From RFSX01 sp964591455 (lineage in GTDB: Bacteria > Bacteroidota > Bacteroidia > Chitinophagales > Saprospiraceae): DNA of 64,000 nt. The notes beneath the pieces were generated by a model. It did not search any database, was not told the origin of the DNA, and was given only the letters and a program-made list of their open reading frames with translations. Position numbers and translations under genes: made by a program. This document shows positions 27,201 through 36,009 of the stretch, piece by piece (positions within the stretch are counted from its first letter, which is position 1; each line of letters starts with the position of its first letter). The stretch spans positions 4,026-68,025 of the forward strand of contig CAZQDZ010000025.1 in NCBI GenBank assembly GCA_964591455.1, given 5' to 3'.

Positions 27201-28525
27201 CAGTACAGGTATACTTTACCGACAGTAGTGGAAATCAAGACTTCTGTACGACTTCAGTAAACATACAAGCTAATGGAGATATCTGTGATACAATAGGACA
27301 GCGTGATGTTGTTTTTGTAGGAGGAGAAGTATTTACGGAACAATTGGAGATGGTAGAAAAAGTTGATGTCGGGTTAGAGAACATGGCCAATGGTCAGATG
27401 AATCTTAAACAAACTGATGTCAATGGACAGTTTGCTTTTGATAATATTATTGCAGAGAATAATTATAGAATTGAAGTTAGTGGTGATTCTGATTATCTAA
27501 ATGGAATAGATACAAGAGATTTAATTAGAATGCAAAGACACATTCTAGGAATAGAGACACTTGATTCTCCATATAAGATTATTGCAGCAGACATCAATAA
27601 TAGTTCGTCAGTAGATGGATTAGACATCGTCGAATTAAGAAAATTAATCTTAGGGATTTATACAGCATTGCCACAGAATGATAGCTGGAGATTTGTCGAA
27701 GAATCGCAAGAATTCGCAAACGAAAATTCTCCTTGGCCATTCAATGAAGAAATAGAATTGTATGGAATAAATCAGGATATGATGGATAATGATTTTATTG
27801 CTGTCAAGGTTGGAGATGTAGATGGAACTGCACTAGTGAGTGATAATCAGGTTATAATTGCCTCGGATAATTCTCAAAGTCTTATCCTAAACACTGAATT
27901 ACATGAGATTGGCAACAATGAATATTTAATTCCAGTCTACCTAAGTGAGCCTATGAGTGTGTTCGGGATGCAGATGGATATCCTATTTGATGATAATATA
28001 TCTGTTACAGGTATAGAATCAGGAAAAATCTTAATGGAAGGAGGATACTCTATATTAGTAGATAATCACCTTACAATCAGTTATCACGAAAAGGACTTAT
28101 TTGCAATAGACTCTAATGAAGCCCTATTCTATCTGACCGTAAAATCAGATTCTCCATTAAAACGAGCGCCACTGACCTTATCATCTGATGTGGTGAATAA
28201 TGAGATATATGGCCCAGGTTTAAGAAGAATCGGAATAGCAGATAGCCAGGTGTTGCCAACTTTTGTGACAGAATTATTCCAGAATACACCGAATCCATGG
28301 GACGTGACTACTGATATAGTGTTTGAATTACCAACTACTTCAGAAGTCAATTTCAAGATATTGGACTTAAATGGTCGGATAATTTACTCAAATTCAGCAC
28401 TTTATGGGACTGGACGCAATGTAATAACGCTTAGTTCACAAGATTTACCTGGTGATGGCGTCTTTTACTACCAAATAGAGACGAGTTACTACTCAGCTAG
28501 TAAGAAAATGGTCAAATTAAAATAA
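24254..28525 (+). CDS. Giant secreted dockerin protein 1 (HYR-like repeats, dockerin, T9SS)
   Basis: A 1423-residue T9SS cargo. A signal sequence ends near SFVSAQ (about residue 42; the exact start among three nearby ATGs is uncertain). It begins with the family N-terminal module (CNSNVQISLDNTCEARL, then SCWGWFTVEDK). Cysteine-rich HYR-like and Ig-like sandwiches follow, with recurring RTWSIIDWC, PPVIQCP and FCCAETND motifs. A carboxypeptidase-regulatory-like sandwich (about 1020-1070) leads into a dockerin-like calcium pair (about 1075-1139: NGIDTRDLIRMQRHILG, then AADINNSSSVDGLDIVELRK). After that comes a cohesin-like sandwich (about 1210-1325) and a type A sorting domain from FQNTPNPWD (about 1341). 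There is no enzymatic domain. The dockerin is a candidate partner for the adjacent cohesin scaffold. Confidence 0.85.
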   Translation: MAMPINDLTMCTNYIFELAGKLNFQKVFLTMCAIITYSFVSAQCPVTPGCNSNVQISLDNTCEARLIPSLLLEGDLGTCIYQVRILDANNKILASSQVNGATIEYPLVDASFIGSRFKGEVFFIDDNGVEVSCWGWFTVEDKLPPTLNCLSDFSVSCKDDLSDLFTRESVTTFCLEGDGTTSNGLTTFNLVTNDGSPIAPYELISSINLSAPLTGSGTNGFFSLNGMDIMFPNSTGSGTPGVYDLSAINGLQILDLDDFSITLPTFDAPAPGLCFDVSASSFALFDSVDNCSDSEVIILRDELDENECGPQGFTAERIIEYVSRDNSGLTSETCQFLISFESESLAEVAFPSNIAVECNAMNNPGTMVTGVPTIGGCDLSLLDNLCKFNISFEDDTTSTCGSNFTIRRTWSIIDWCAADSREAFQTINVSDTEPPVIQCPAGPIVLNTDNGCTASPTFNPFTDGDPTALRMATDCSGISAEIYIETSEGFNPFSTTNLPADNYTFRYIVSDECDNSSNCDFGIQIVDNAEPIAVCDQFTVVSLDEEGWGRIFGPSLDDGSFDQCGGPVTLSVRRLSTPCSGIPDYDRDDLTFGPYVQFCCAETNDTVPVMLRVTDSGGMSSTCNVNVVVQDKHGNFSLGCPQGIIDTPCLGTEAQLRALFTVPSPINSCGSIPSFIIEDGESSLDECGVGSLSRTYIAVIGQDTTNMTCVQTINVSAGSNLSNSSFIAPPAEVSSPAVNCSNFMEDTGDGPQLRAGTDLCSDVGFLFDDEAFFGAEGYCVKVIRTWTAIDLCNHNVSTGEGVFGPWIQTIKVSDTEGPELSDCPEDITVSASSMSCDGFVDVSVPSATDLCLNEALNESDFTWSITGDASLSGAGNTASQTLPVGAYMLTWSVSGACGATSTCAPINISVQDNGSPTVYCRTNVTTVISTSSPNQLPSVVIWASDFDLNSTDDCDDNISVSFSPTDDNDISREFGCHQLGFQTVQVYFTDSSGNQDFCTTSVNIQANGDICDTIGQRDVVFVGGEVFTEQLEMVEKVDVGLENMANGQMNLKQTDVNGQFAFDNIIAENNYRIEVSGDSDYLNGIDTRDLIRMQRHILGIETLDSPYKIIAADINNSSSVDGLDIVELRKLILGIYTALPQNDSWRFVEESQEFANENSPWPFNEEIELYGINQDMMDNDFIAVKVGDVDGTALVSDNQVIIASDNSQSLILNTELHEIGNNEYLIPVYLSEPMSVFGMQMDILFDDNISVTGIESGKILMEGGYSILVDNHLTISYHEKDLFAIDSNEALFYLTVKSDSPLKRAPLTLSSDVVNNEIYGPGLRRIGIADSQVLPTFVTELFQNTPNPWDVTTDIVFELPTTSEVNFKILDLNGRIIYSNSALYGTGRNVITLSSQDLPGDGVFYYQIETSYYSASKKMVKLK

Positions 28526-28571
28526 GACCAATCATAAGATAGAGGCACAATTTGTTAAATGTTGCCTCATT

Positions 28572-28605
28572 TAGGCCTACATATTCTATGTAGGCCTATT
28601 TTTTT
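28572..28605 (+). terminator. Terminator after dockerin protein 1
   Basis: A perfect 12-bp stem TAGGCCTACATA / TATGTAGGCCTA with a TTC loop, followed by a T-run; 47 bases after the stop at 28525. Confidence 0.92.
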
Positions 28606-28703
28606 ATACAATAGAATCATTATCTGTAATATATATATAAATAAAATTTTATATGTTTTAACTTTATATTACTCTTGAATCGACAAAAGATTAAGGCTGT
28701 TCG

Positions 28704-28734
28704 TTTAAAAACATAGTTATTCATCTTACCTTTG
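28704..28734 (+). promoter_or_regulatory. Promoter of the cohesin scaffold gene
   Basis: TTTA at 28704, a 19-base spacer, then TACCTTTG at 28727-28734, close to the Bacteroidota TTTG / TAnnTTTG consensus. It lies between a strong terminator and the start at 28805, which makes the scaffold the first gene of its own transcript with a leader of about 60 bases. Confidence 0.65.
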
Positions 28735-28804
28735 CCGCTTTTATGAAAGCTAATAAACGTAAGGGGATAACAACCCTTTTATTACGCAAATAAATATCCT
28801 GGAC

Positions 28805-31800
28805 ATGTCACTACGAATCCATTCGTTCATTGTAATATTGTTTTTTGCCCTCAATGCGTTTTCACAATCACAACCTCCGCTGCAAGTAATTGCTGAGGCA
28901 ACTTCAATTCCTGCACCTGGAGATTCTTTGGATGTAGAAATAAGAATGTCTGATTTTGATGCCTTGACTGGATTCACATTATTCTATTTGTGGGATTCCA
29001 CAGTCATGAGGGTGGATACCGTCCCATTTGTGAATACTACTGATTTGCCAGGTTTCAATAGAGCTGGAATCTCATTACCTCAGGACAGTAATAGAAATCC
29101 GCAACAGGGTCAAGTCCAAACTTTATGGTTCTCAGGTAACCCCCAAAGTATTCCAGATAGTACACACCTACTTACCTTGCGGTTTATCGTAGTAGGTAAT
29201 CCTTGTGACACGACCTCAATTTCTATTGGGGATGTAAGTACAGCTTCGACTGATATGTCTAATGTTATTGACAGCAATTTTGAGGAAATCGATTTTGAGA
29301 TCACTTCAGATCTTATTCAGATTCAAGGCCCTAACTGCGGTGGTGGTGGAGGTAATCAAGGTCCAGTGGGTTTTGATTTACTAGATGTGACCTCAGCAAA
29401 TGGTACGAATGTCTGTATGCCCCTCATAGTAACCAATTTTGATAGTATAGATTCCTTTTCAGGGAGTTTAGGCTGGAACATGTCCCAATTGACCTTTACC
29501 ACCGTAAGAGCCTTCGGCGTATCTGGTTTTGCCTCGTCCAATTTTAACATCCTTAATGCAAGCAATGGTGAAATAGATTACAGCTGGACAGATGCTACGA
29601 ATAATATGCCTGCTTCCATACCTAATGGCGGCACGCTTTTCGAAGTGTGTTTTGATGTAATCGGAACGCCTGGGGCATCAGCTCTTGTAGATATTGTAGA
29701 TACTCCAACACCGGTGACTGCAACTATGGCACCTAGCGTTCCTGGGAATCCAAGTACCTCACTTGCAACTCAGACTAATGGTGGCATAATTATCATAGAT
29801 CAAGTGATTACCGCACCACCAGTGACTTTTAGTCTCCCTTCTATTCAAGCAGATCCTAGCGACAATGTTTGTATTCCCATTACAGTACAAGAATTTAACA
29901 ATATATCTTCATTCATGGCAAGTGTTAGCTTCAATGAAACTATATTGCAATACACTGGCGCTCAGGCGTTTGGAATAACTACATTTAGTCAGAACAATAT
30001 AAATGCGAACGATGCAGATAATGGGAATGTAGGCTTTACCTGGCTAGATATATCCACCGTCAATGCAGCTACTATTCCAGATGGGGATGCTTTAGTAGAG
30101 CTATGTTTTGATGTTATAGGTGATCCTGGACAATCATCACTAGTAGAATTCTCTAATACACCTTTCAATATAAATATTACAACCCCTAATGCAGTTCTAG
30201 GAGCCCCAGCGATCCCTCTACTCACTAATTTGATAGATGGATCAGTCACTGTGGCGGGTGGACCACCTCCACCTCCTCCAGCAACAGGAATTACATTAAC
30301 AGTCACTAACGCATCAGGAGAAAACGGTGATAATGTTTGCGTACCTATTACTGTAGAGGACTTTGTAGATATAACTGCTGTGACAGGGAGTATAATGTGG
30401 GATGAAACGATTCTTTCTTATTCTGGTATTGGCAATACGCCTCTTCCAGGTTTTAGCCCAGGTAATAATCTGAATGAATCACAGACGGTAAATGGTATGT
30501 TAGGCATTCTATGGAGTGATGCTACTGGCGGTGCAATGCCATTAACATTAGATGATGGAGACAATGTTATAGAGATATGTTTTGATGTTATAGGAGATGC
30601 AGGTGAATCCACAGATGTGAAGATTACAGATATGCCGGCAACAATCTCAGCCTCACAGCAACCGCCTAACCCACAAGCCCCTTCTGTTTCTATAGATGTA
30701 GAGGTTGTAGATGGCGTATTCAATGTTGGAGGAACCCCTCCGCCACCACCGCCTCCGTCAACAGGACTTATATTAACTGTCACTAACGCATCAGGGCAAA
30801 ATGGTGATAATGTTTGCGTACCCATTACTGTACAAGGCTTTGTAGATATAACAGCTGTGACAGGTAGTATAATGTGGGATGAAACAATCCTATCTTATAC
30901 CGGTATTGGCAATACGCCTCTCCCAGGTTTTAGCCCAGGTAATAACCTCAATGAATCACAGACGACAAACGGCATGTTAGGCATACTTTGGAGTGACGCT
31001 ACTGGCGGTGCAATGCCTTTAACGTTGGATGATGGAGACAATGTCATAGAAATATGTTTTGATGTTATCGGAGCTGCTGGTGAATCCTCAGATGTGAAGA
31101 TTACAGATATGCCTGCGACAATCTCAGCCTCGCAGCAACCACCTAACCCACAAGCTCCATCTGTATCCATAGATGTGGAAGTTGTAGATGGGGTATTTAA
31201 TGTCGGGGGAGTTCCACCGCCACCTCCTCCACCAACAACAGAAGTTCAGTTTGTGCTAGGTGATGAAGAAGGAGACTGTGGAGATATAGTTTGTGTGCCT
31301 TTGACTGTTTCAAATTTTGTTGCCATTAGTTCTGTAACTGGTAGTATAAACTGGAACCCAGGACAATTGTCTTACTCAGGAATACAGAATGTCGTTCTAC
31401 CAGAATTTAATGCAGGTTCTAATCTTAATGAGACACAAACAAGCACAGGCCAAGTAGGCTTTATCTGGTCAGACCCTACAGCCGGGAATGCGCCTTTTAC
31501 CGCTCAGGATGGCAGTGCGATTCTAGAAATTTGTTTTGAAATTGTAGGACCTACCACTAATTCTACAGCTGATGTACAGATGGGTAATAATCCGTCGACG
31601 ATTTCTGTTTCTCAGCAACTAGGACCACCATCAGAGCCTTCCACTAATTTAGATTTTAATCTTATACCAGGGGAAGTGGAGATTCTAGAAGGATGTTCAG
31701 TTACACCTCCTCCTCCTCCTGGAGCAGTATCATTTGTGTTTCCTGAAATTTGTGTTAGTCCAAGTGTAGGAGATATCTGCATACCTTTAGTAGTTACTAA

Positions 31801-34800
31801 TTTTGACAGCATAGTTCAGTTGGATTTTAGCTTGATGTGGGACCCAAATGTCTTATCATTTGAAGACTTTGATAATGTAGATTTGACTGGCTTCTTTGCT
31901 GATTCTCAGACTAATACATCTCAAATAAATGAAGGTCGTTTATCATTTGTGTGGTTTGATCAGACAGGAAATAATATGCCCGAGACAATAGCTGATGGTG
32001 ACGTACTATTAGAAGTTTGTTTCGAAGTTGTCGGTGACTTATTCGATGTATCAGAGATGACTTTGTTTGACGGTGATTCACAAGGATTAACTGATATAGC
32101 GGTTGGACGTGCAGGAGCAAACCCTAGTATTCCTACGATGATGGTCCCTCATGCTACAACACCAGGTACAGTCACCTTAAAGGATAGCCCCATATTGCCA
32201 TTTCAATTTATAGTTGAGCAAAACTCAGTAGATACAGTGCCAACGGAGACTTGTGTAGATATAAGCGTTAGAAATTATGATAACATAGCTGCTACGGAGT
32301 GGAACTTAGCACACGACCCTGCACTACTCTGTTTTAGTGAGATTAGAAATATTAACCCCAACGTTCCAACACTAAATGCTGGATTTTTTGACACCACAAT
32401 TCCAGGCATTGTAAAGTTAGCATGGTCAGACCCTAGCTTACAAGGAAGGACTATTCCAGATGGTGATGTTTACTTTAGCGTCTGTTATGATGTCAAACTT
32501 AATTGTCAGGAATCTGCATCGATTACCATATTAGAAGATGCATCTCAAGCTGCATTTTTAGTTGTCACAAATGCAGATGATCCGGATGAGCCTATTGAGG
32601 CATCGGGGGCTGCTGGATCTGTATTTGCAGATTGTGAGGTACCCAGTAATCCACTCACCTTTGGCGCTGCTTCTGAAAATAATATCCGCTGTAATGGAGA
32701 ATGTTCAGGAAGTATAACACAGGAGTTTACTGGTGGAATGGGTGTCATATCTTGCAGTTGGACTGGCCCTAATGGCTTTTCGCAATCAAGTAACTGTAAC
32801 AATGTATCAGGCATTAGCGGTCTTTGCGCAGGTAACTATACCTTGGTTATTATGGACCAGACGGGCAGCGCGAATGCCATAACCCAATCATATACAATAT
32901 CGGAGCCAGCACCTATATCAATAAATCCAGAGGTTTTTAATGCCAACTGTGATGCCGCTGGTAACCCTATATTAGGGAGAATAATAACAAACCCATCAGG
33001 AGGCACTGGAACCTTAACTCAGAGTCCTACATCTTCGAATTTGATAGGCATAGTTGCAGGTACATATAGAATCCAGGTGACAGATGCCAATAACTGTCAG
33101 GAAGTGGAGTTTGTGACTGTAGGTGATGATTGTGAGTTTATGCCAGGACCACCATTCTTTACACGATTGGAAACAACGCCTGGAGATATTTGTGGTAGGC
33201 TAGGCAGTATTATTGCTGAAGCAGATGGCGGAGTAAGTCCCGTAACAATCTCTTTTGATCCTGCCATTACGAGCACTAACGCTGTAATCCCAGGCACTTA
33301 CACCGTTACAGCCAGAGATGCAACAGGACAGACAGCTGTACAAGTCGTGACCGTAAGAGAAGATTTCGTTCCAGAGCCTCTGCCAAGTGTGGTAGTTACC
33401 GGTCCTGGAAACTCCTGCACTGGCGTAGGAGGCAGTGCTGAAATTACGATTACAGGAGGATGTGAGCCAGTGTCATGTCTTTTGTTCTTCGAGGATACGG
33501 CGCCTATAAATTGTGATAGGAGTGACAATCTCTTACCAGGTAACTACAGAGTAGAAGTTACTGACAATATCGGCAGAACAAACTCTCAAGAATTCGTTAT
33601 TCCAAATGAGAGTCCTGATGATTTCGAAGCATTTGCTGAGGCATCAAATACCGCACCGTGTAGTTTTTCAGACGGGTTGGTAGAAGTGAGAGTAAATGGA
33701 GGTTGTGATCCATATAATATAAATATCATTCCTACGGACGGGTCAGCAACACCTCCTATAGATACGATTGTGAATATTGCAGGTAGTTATACATTTAGTT
33801 TATCCACTGGTACATATGAAGTGGAGGTAACAGATAATTCTGGCGCAGATCCAATTGTCATACCATTTATGATAGATGAAGGCGTCGCGCCTATAATTCA
33901 ATCTGGACCAATCAATATTTCCAATGAATGTATATCCTCATTTCCAGTATCAGGTGGCTCGCCACCCTACGCTTATCAGTGGTTTGATGAAAATATGGTC
34001 TTGTTGTCTGATGAGTTTGTGCTTGACCTATCAGACAGAGTTATAAACCTTGATGATACCTTAAGCATCACCCAGGATGTTATTATAGTAGTCACTGATG
34101 CCGCAGGATGTACTTTCGACTTCGACCAAACAATAATTTGTGTCGGGTTAGTAGATACAGATGATCCTGTAGTTGTAGATCCAGATTTGACCTTTAGTGG
34201 TGTGATAGCCTCACAGCAGACCTTATGCGCTGGCGATCAACTCTGTCAGGGGGTTGTTGTTGGAGACATAGCTCAAGAAGGCGATCTAGGACCCTACTTG
34301 ATCACACTAATAAATACGACTAACCAAGAGGTGACCACAATCACACAAGAAGAAGAAGGCGCATTTTCCATCGGTGGGCTCTGTGCTGGAAGCTACTCAC
34401 TATTGGTAAGAGATGGAAATGGAACAGACTGGAACTTTGCAGACAATCTTCCGATAGATTCACCACCTGCCATAGAAGTGGACCTTGTAAATTCTGACTG
34501 TGATGAAGATACAGGCCTTGGGACACTAGAGATTGGTGTGGAAGGAGGTACAGGTACTTTTGGATATGACTGGGTCATTCGAGATACTACCATAGACGCT
34601 GAAGAGTTCTTGGACGAGTTGGAGAATGGAAGTTATTTGTTGACAATTACTGATTCCAATGGCTGTCAAGAATCAAGAATATTTACGGTAGATTGTATGG
34701 ACCCGCCTCCCATAGAGACATGTGAAGCAACACCAATCATTACGCCTGGCAATGGAGACGCAGCTAATGAGAACCTATTTATTACTTGTGTAGATGGCAA

Positions 34801-34993
34801 TCAGCCTATACAAATCTTTGATAGATGGGGTAATCTAGTATGGCAAACGAACAGATATAACAATAACTGGAATGGTATCAATCTGGACAGTGAAGAGGTA
34901 TTAGAAGGCGCATATTTTTGGGTACTTATGGTAGAAGATAATGAAGGCAATACAAATATCTCAAAAGGGACAGTAACTGTACTTCGTGATTAA
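28805..34993 (+). CDS. Multi-cohesin surface scaffold with SprB-like repeats and gliding-type C-terminal domain
   Basis: A 2062-residue protein with a signal peptide ending near NAFSQ (about residue 20). Eight cohesin-like sandwiches follow, starting near residues 24, 188, 338, 493, 653, 813, 973 and 1132. Each shows the pattern DNVCVPITV...F..I....GS+.W....L.YSG and ends in DG..+IE+CFDVIG. Poly-proline linkers of five to seven Pro separate modules 3 to 7. Modules 4 and 5 are near-identical. Residues about 1284-1960 are roughly eight SprB-like repeats, each ending NYTLVIMDQTG or a variant. The C terminus (about 1975-2062: ITPGNGDAANENLFI, FDRWGNLVWQ) is the gliding-motility-associated/CHU_C, type B T9SS signal. 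Cohesins bind dockerins, and dockerin-like modules occur in four neighbouring proteins. Its stop overlaps the start of a PorP/SprF gene. Confidence 0.87.
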   Translation: MSLRIHSFIVILFFALNAFSQSQPPLQVIAEATSIPAPGDSLDVEIRMSDFDALTGFTLFYLWDSTVMRVDTVPFVNTTDLPGFNRAGISLPQDSNRNPQQGQVQTLWFSGNPQSIPDSTHLLTLRFIVVGNPCDTTSISIGDVSTASTDMSNVIDSNFEEIDFEITSDLIQIQGPNCGGGGGNQGPVGFDLLDVTSANGTNVCMPLIVTNFDSIDSFSGSLGWNMSQLTFTTVRAFGVSGFASSNFNILNASNGEIDYSWTDATNNMPASIPNGGTLFEVCFDVIGTPGASALVDIVDTPTPVTATMAPSVPGNPSTSLATQTNGGIIIIDQVITAPPVTFSLPSIQADPSDNVCIPITVQEFNNISSFMASVSFNETILQYTGAQAFGITTFSQNNINANDADNGNVGFTWLDISTVNAATIPDGDALVELCFDVIGDPGQSSLVEFSNTPFNINITTPNAVLGAPAIPLLTNLIDGSVTVAGGPPPPPPATGITLTVTNASGENGDNVCVPITVEDFVDITAVTGSIMWDETILSYSGIGNTPLPGFSPGNNLNESQTVNGMLGILWSDATGGAMPLTLDDGDNVIEICFDVIGDAGESTDVKITDMPATISASQQPPNPQAPSVSIDVEVVDGVFNVGGTPPPPPPPSTGLILTVTNASGQNGDNVCVPITVQGFVDITAVTGSIMWDETILSYTGIGNTPLPGFSPGNNLNESQTTNGMLGILWSDATGGAMPLTLDDGDNVIEICFDVIGAAGESSDVKITDMPATISASQQPPNPQAPSVSIDVEVVDGVFNVGGVPPPPPPPTTEVQFVLGDEEGDCGDIVCVPLTVSNFVAISSVTGSINWNPGQLSYSGIQNVVLPEFNAGSNLNETQTSTGQVGFIWSDPTAGNAPFTAQDGSAILEICFEIVGPTTNSTADVQMGNNPSTISVSQQLGPPSEPSTNLDFNLIPGEVEILEGCSVTPPPPPGAVSFVFPEICVSPSVGDICIPLVVTNFDSIVQLDFSLMWDPNVLSFEDFDNVDLTGFFADSQTNTSQINEGRLSFVWFDQTGNNMPETIADGDVLLEVCFEVVGDLFDVSEMTLFDGDSQGLTDIAVGRAGANPSIPTMMVPHATTPGTVTLKDSPILPFQFIVEQNSVDTVPTETCVDISVRNYDNIAATEWNLAHDPALLCFSEIRNINPNVPTLNAGFFDTTIPGIVKLAWSDPSLQGRTIPDGDVYFSVCYDVKLNCQESASITILEDASQAAFLVVTNADDPDEPIEASGAAGSVFADCEVPSNPLTFGAASENNIRCNGECSGSITQEFTGGMGVISCSWTGPNGFSQSSNCNNVSGISGLCAGNYTLVIMDQTGSANAITQSYTISEPAPISINPEVFNANCDAAGNPILGRIITNPSGGTGTLTQSPTSSNLIGIVAGTYRIQVTDANNCQEVEFVTVGDDCEFMPGPPFFTRLETTPGDICGRLGSIIAEADGGVSPVTISFDPAITSTNAVIPGTYTVTARDATGQTAVQVVTVREDFVPEPLPSVVVTGPGNSCTGVGGSAEITITGGCEPVSCLLFFEDTAPINCDRSDNLLPGNYRVEVTDNIGRTNSQEFVIPNESPDDFEAFAEASNTAPCSFSDGLVEVRVNGGCDPYNINIIPTDGSATPPIDTIVNIAGSYTFSLSTGTYEVEVTDNSGADPIVIPFMIDEGVAPIIQSGPINISNECISSFPVSGGSPPYAYQWFDENMVLLSDEFVLDLSDRVINLDDTLSITQDVIIVVTDAAGCTFDFDQTIICVGLVDTDDPVVVDPDLTFSGVIASQQTLCAGDQLCQGVVVGDIAQEGDLGPYLITLINTTNQEVTTITQEEEGAFSIGGLCAGSYSLLVRDGNGTDWNFADNLPIDSPPAIEVDLVNSDCDEDTGLGTLEIGVEGGTGTFGYDWVIRDTTIDAEEFLDELENGSYLLTITDSNGCQESRIFTVDCMDPPPIETCEATPIITPGNGDAANENLFITCVDGNQPIQIFDRWGNLVWQTNRYNNNWNGINLDSEEVLEGAYFWVLMVEDNEGNTNISKGTVTVLRD
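30286..31218 (+). repeat. Tandem duplication of one cohesin module, period 477 bp
   Basis: Cohesin modules 4 (about 30286-30741) and 5 (about 30763-31218) are direct repeats offset by exactly 477 bases (159 codons), including the poly-Pro linker. By eye about nine residues differ over the module, while many third-codon positions differ, which suggests protein-level conservation after duplication. Confidence 0.93.
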
Positions 34994-36009
34994 TGGCATT
35001 TAGTCTTTTTAAAAAAAGAAAGAAAACAGAAATGAAACATATACTATATATAATCACCATTCTATTTATAAGTCATAACCTGAGTGGTCAAGCCAGATAT
35101 TTTGATGAAAGATATATATCTACGCTATCATTACTCAATCCTGTCATCATAAACCCTGGTGCAACAGGGTTAAGTGGTAATCATAAGGTTTCAGCTAATT
35201 ATAAAAACAAATGGGCTACTTTTCCCGGGTCACCTAAAAGTTACCTTGTCAGTTATGATGGTCCCTTAGTAGATAGATTGGGATTCGGTATTCTGGCTAG
35301 TACAGATAGCAATGGTAGTCTAGAGACAACCAAAGTCCAAGGTTCTCTCTCATACAGAATCGAATCTGCAAACAATGTAATAGGGGCGGGAATTACTGGA
35401 GAATATATTAATCATACTGTATCGGGAGATGTGTTGACTAATAGATATGTGGATAATGGCGATGTTTTGGTTCAAAGCAGAGTAGATGGAAATGGATTTT
35501 TCGATGTCAGTCTAGGACTGTATGGCATATTTGACCAAAGAATAACATATGGGATTGCATTGCCCTCATTAGCCAGCTCTATGATCAGTGGAGATGCAAG
35601 TAATGCTTTCGACCGAGAGGTAGGCTTTATAGCTAACATAGGCTATATATATAGCCCATCAAATGTGGATGCTATATTCGAACCCTCGCTTTTCATAAAG
35701 CAGCTGAATAATGTGCCTTTTCATGCTGATATCAACTTGCTTGGCCGTTTTGGAGATGATAAGTTTAGAGGTGGCGTGACCTATACAGTAGGTGGTGATG
35801 AGAGAATAGGATTTATTATAGGCGGCACCTTTAATGCATTAGGGCTTAACTATAGCTATAATGCCAGCAGACATGAATTTCAGACATATAATAATGGGAC
35901 TCACGAGTTTTCTATCCAAATAGATATAAGTGGAGGCTCTAATAAAGGAAATAATACATCATTACTAGATGAGATATTGCCTGTGCAAAATCTTGATAGT
36001 AGTAAGTAA
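34993..36009 (+). CDS. PorP/SprF family T9SS outer-membrane protein
   Basis: A 338-residue protein with a signal sequence (clearest from the internal ATG at 35032, MKHILYIITILFISHNLSGQ) and a PorP/SprF barrel. Family signatures are the N-terminal LSLLNPVIINPGATGLSGNHKVSANYKNKWATFPGSP segment (quoted in part: NPGATGLSGNHKV) and repeated aromatic strands to the C terminus. In Flavobacterium johnsoniae SprF is needed to export SprB, and PorP/SprF proteins generally partner type B (CHU_C) cargo encoded directly upstream. Here the ATG at 34993 shares its A with the stop of the cohesin scaffold (TAATG), which strongly suggests translational coupling and a dedicated partner role for that scaffold. 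Confidence 0.9.
   Translation: MAFSLFKKRKKTEMKHILYIITILFISHNLSGQARYFDERYISTLSLLNPVIINPGATGLSGNHKVSANYKNKWATFPGSPKSYLVSYDGPLVDRLGFGILASTDSNGSLETTKVQGSLSYRIESANNVIGAGITGEYINHTVSGDVLTNRYVDNGDVLVQSRVDGNGFFDVSLGLYGIFDQRITYGIALPSLASSMISGDASNAFDREVGFIANIGYIYSPSNVDAIFEPSLFIKQLNNVPFHADINLLGRFGDDKFRGGVTYTVGGDERIGFIIGGTFNALGLNYSYNASRHEFQTYNNGTHEFSIQIDISGGSNKGNNTSLLDEILPVQNLDSSK

Noticed and set aside
29989..31170. Three minus-strand ORFs (105, 135 and 91 codons) with Gly-rich and Pro-rich stretches.
   Set aside because: They are antisense shadows of the cohesin modules and poly-Pro linkers; two are near-copies of one another only because modules 4 and 5 are duplicated.
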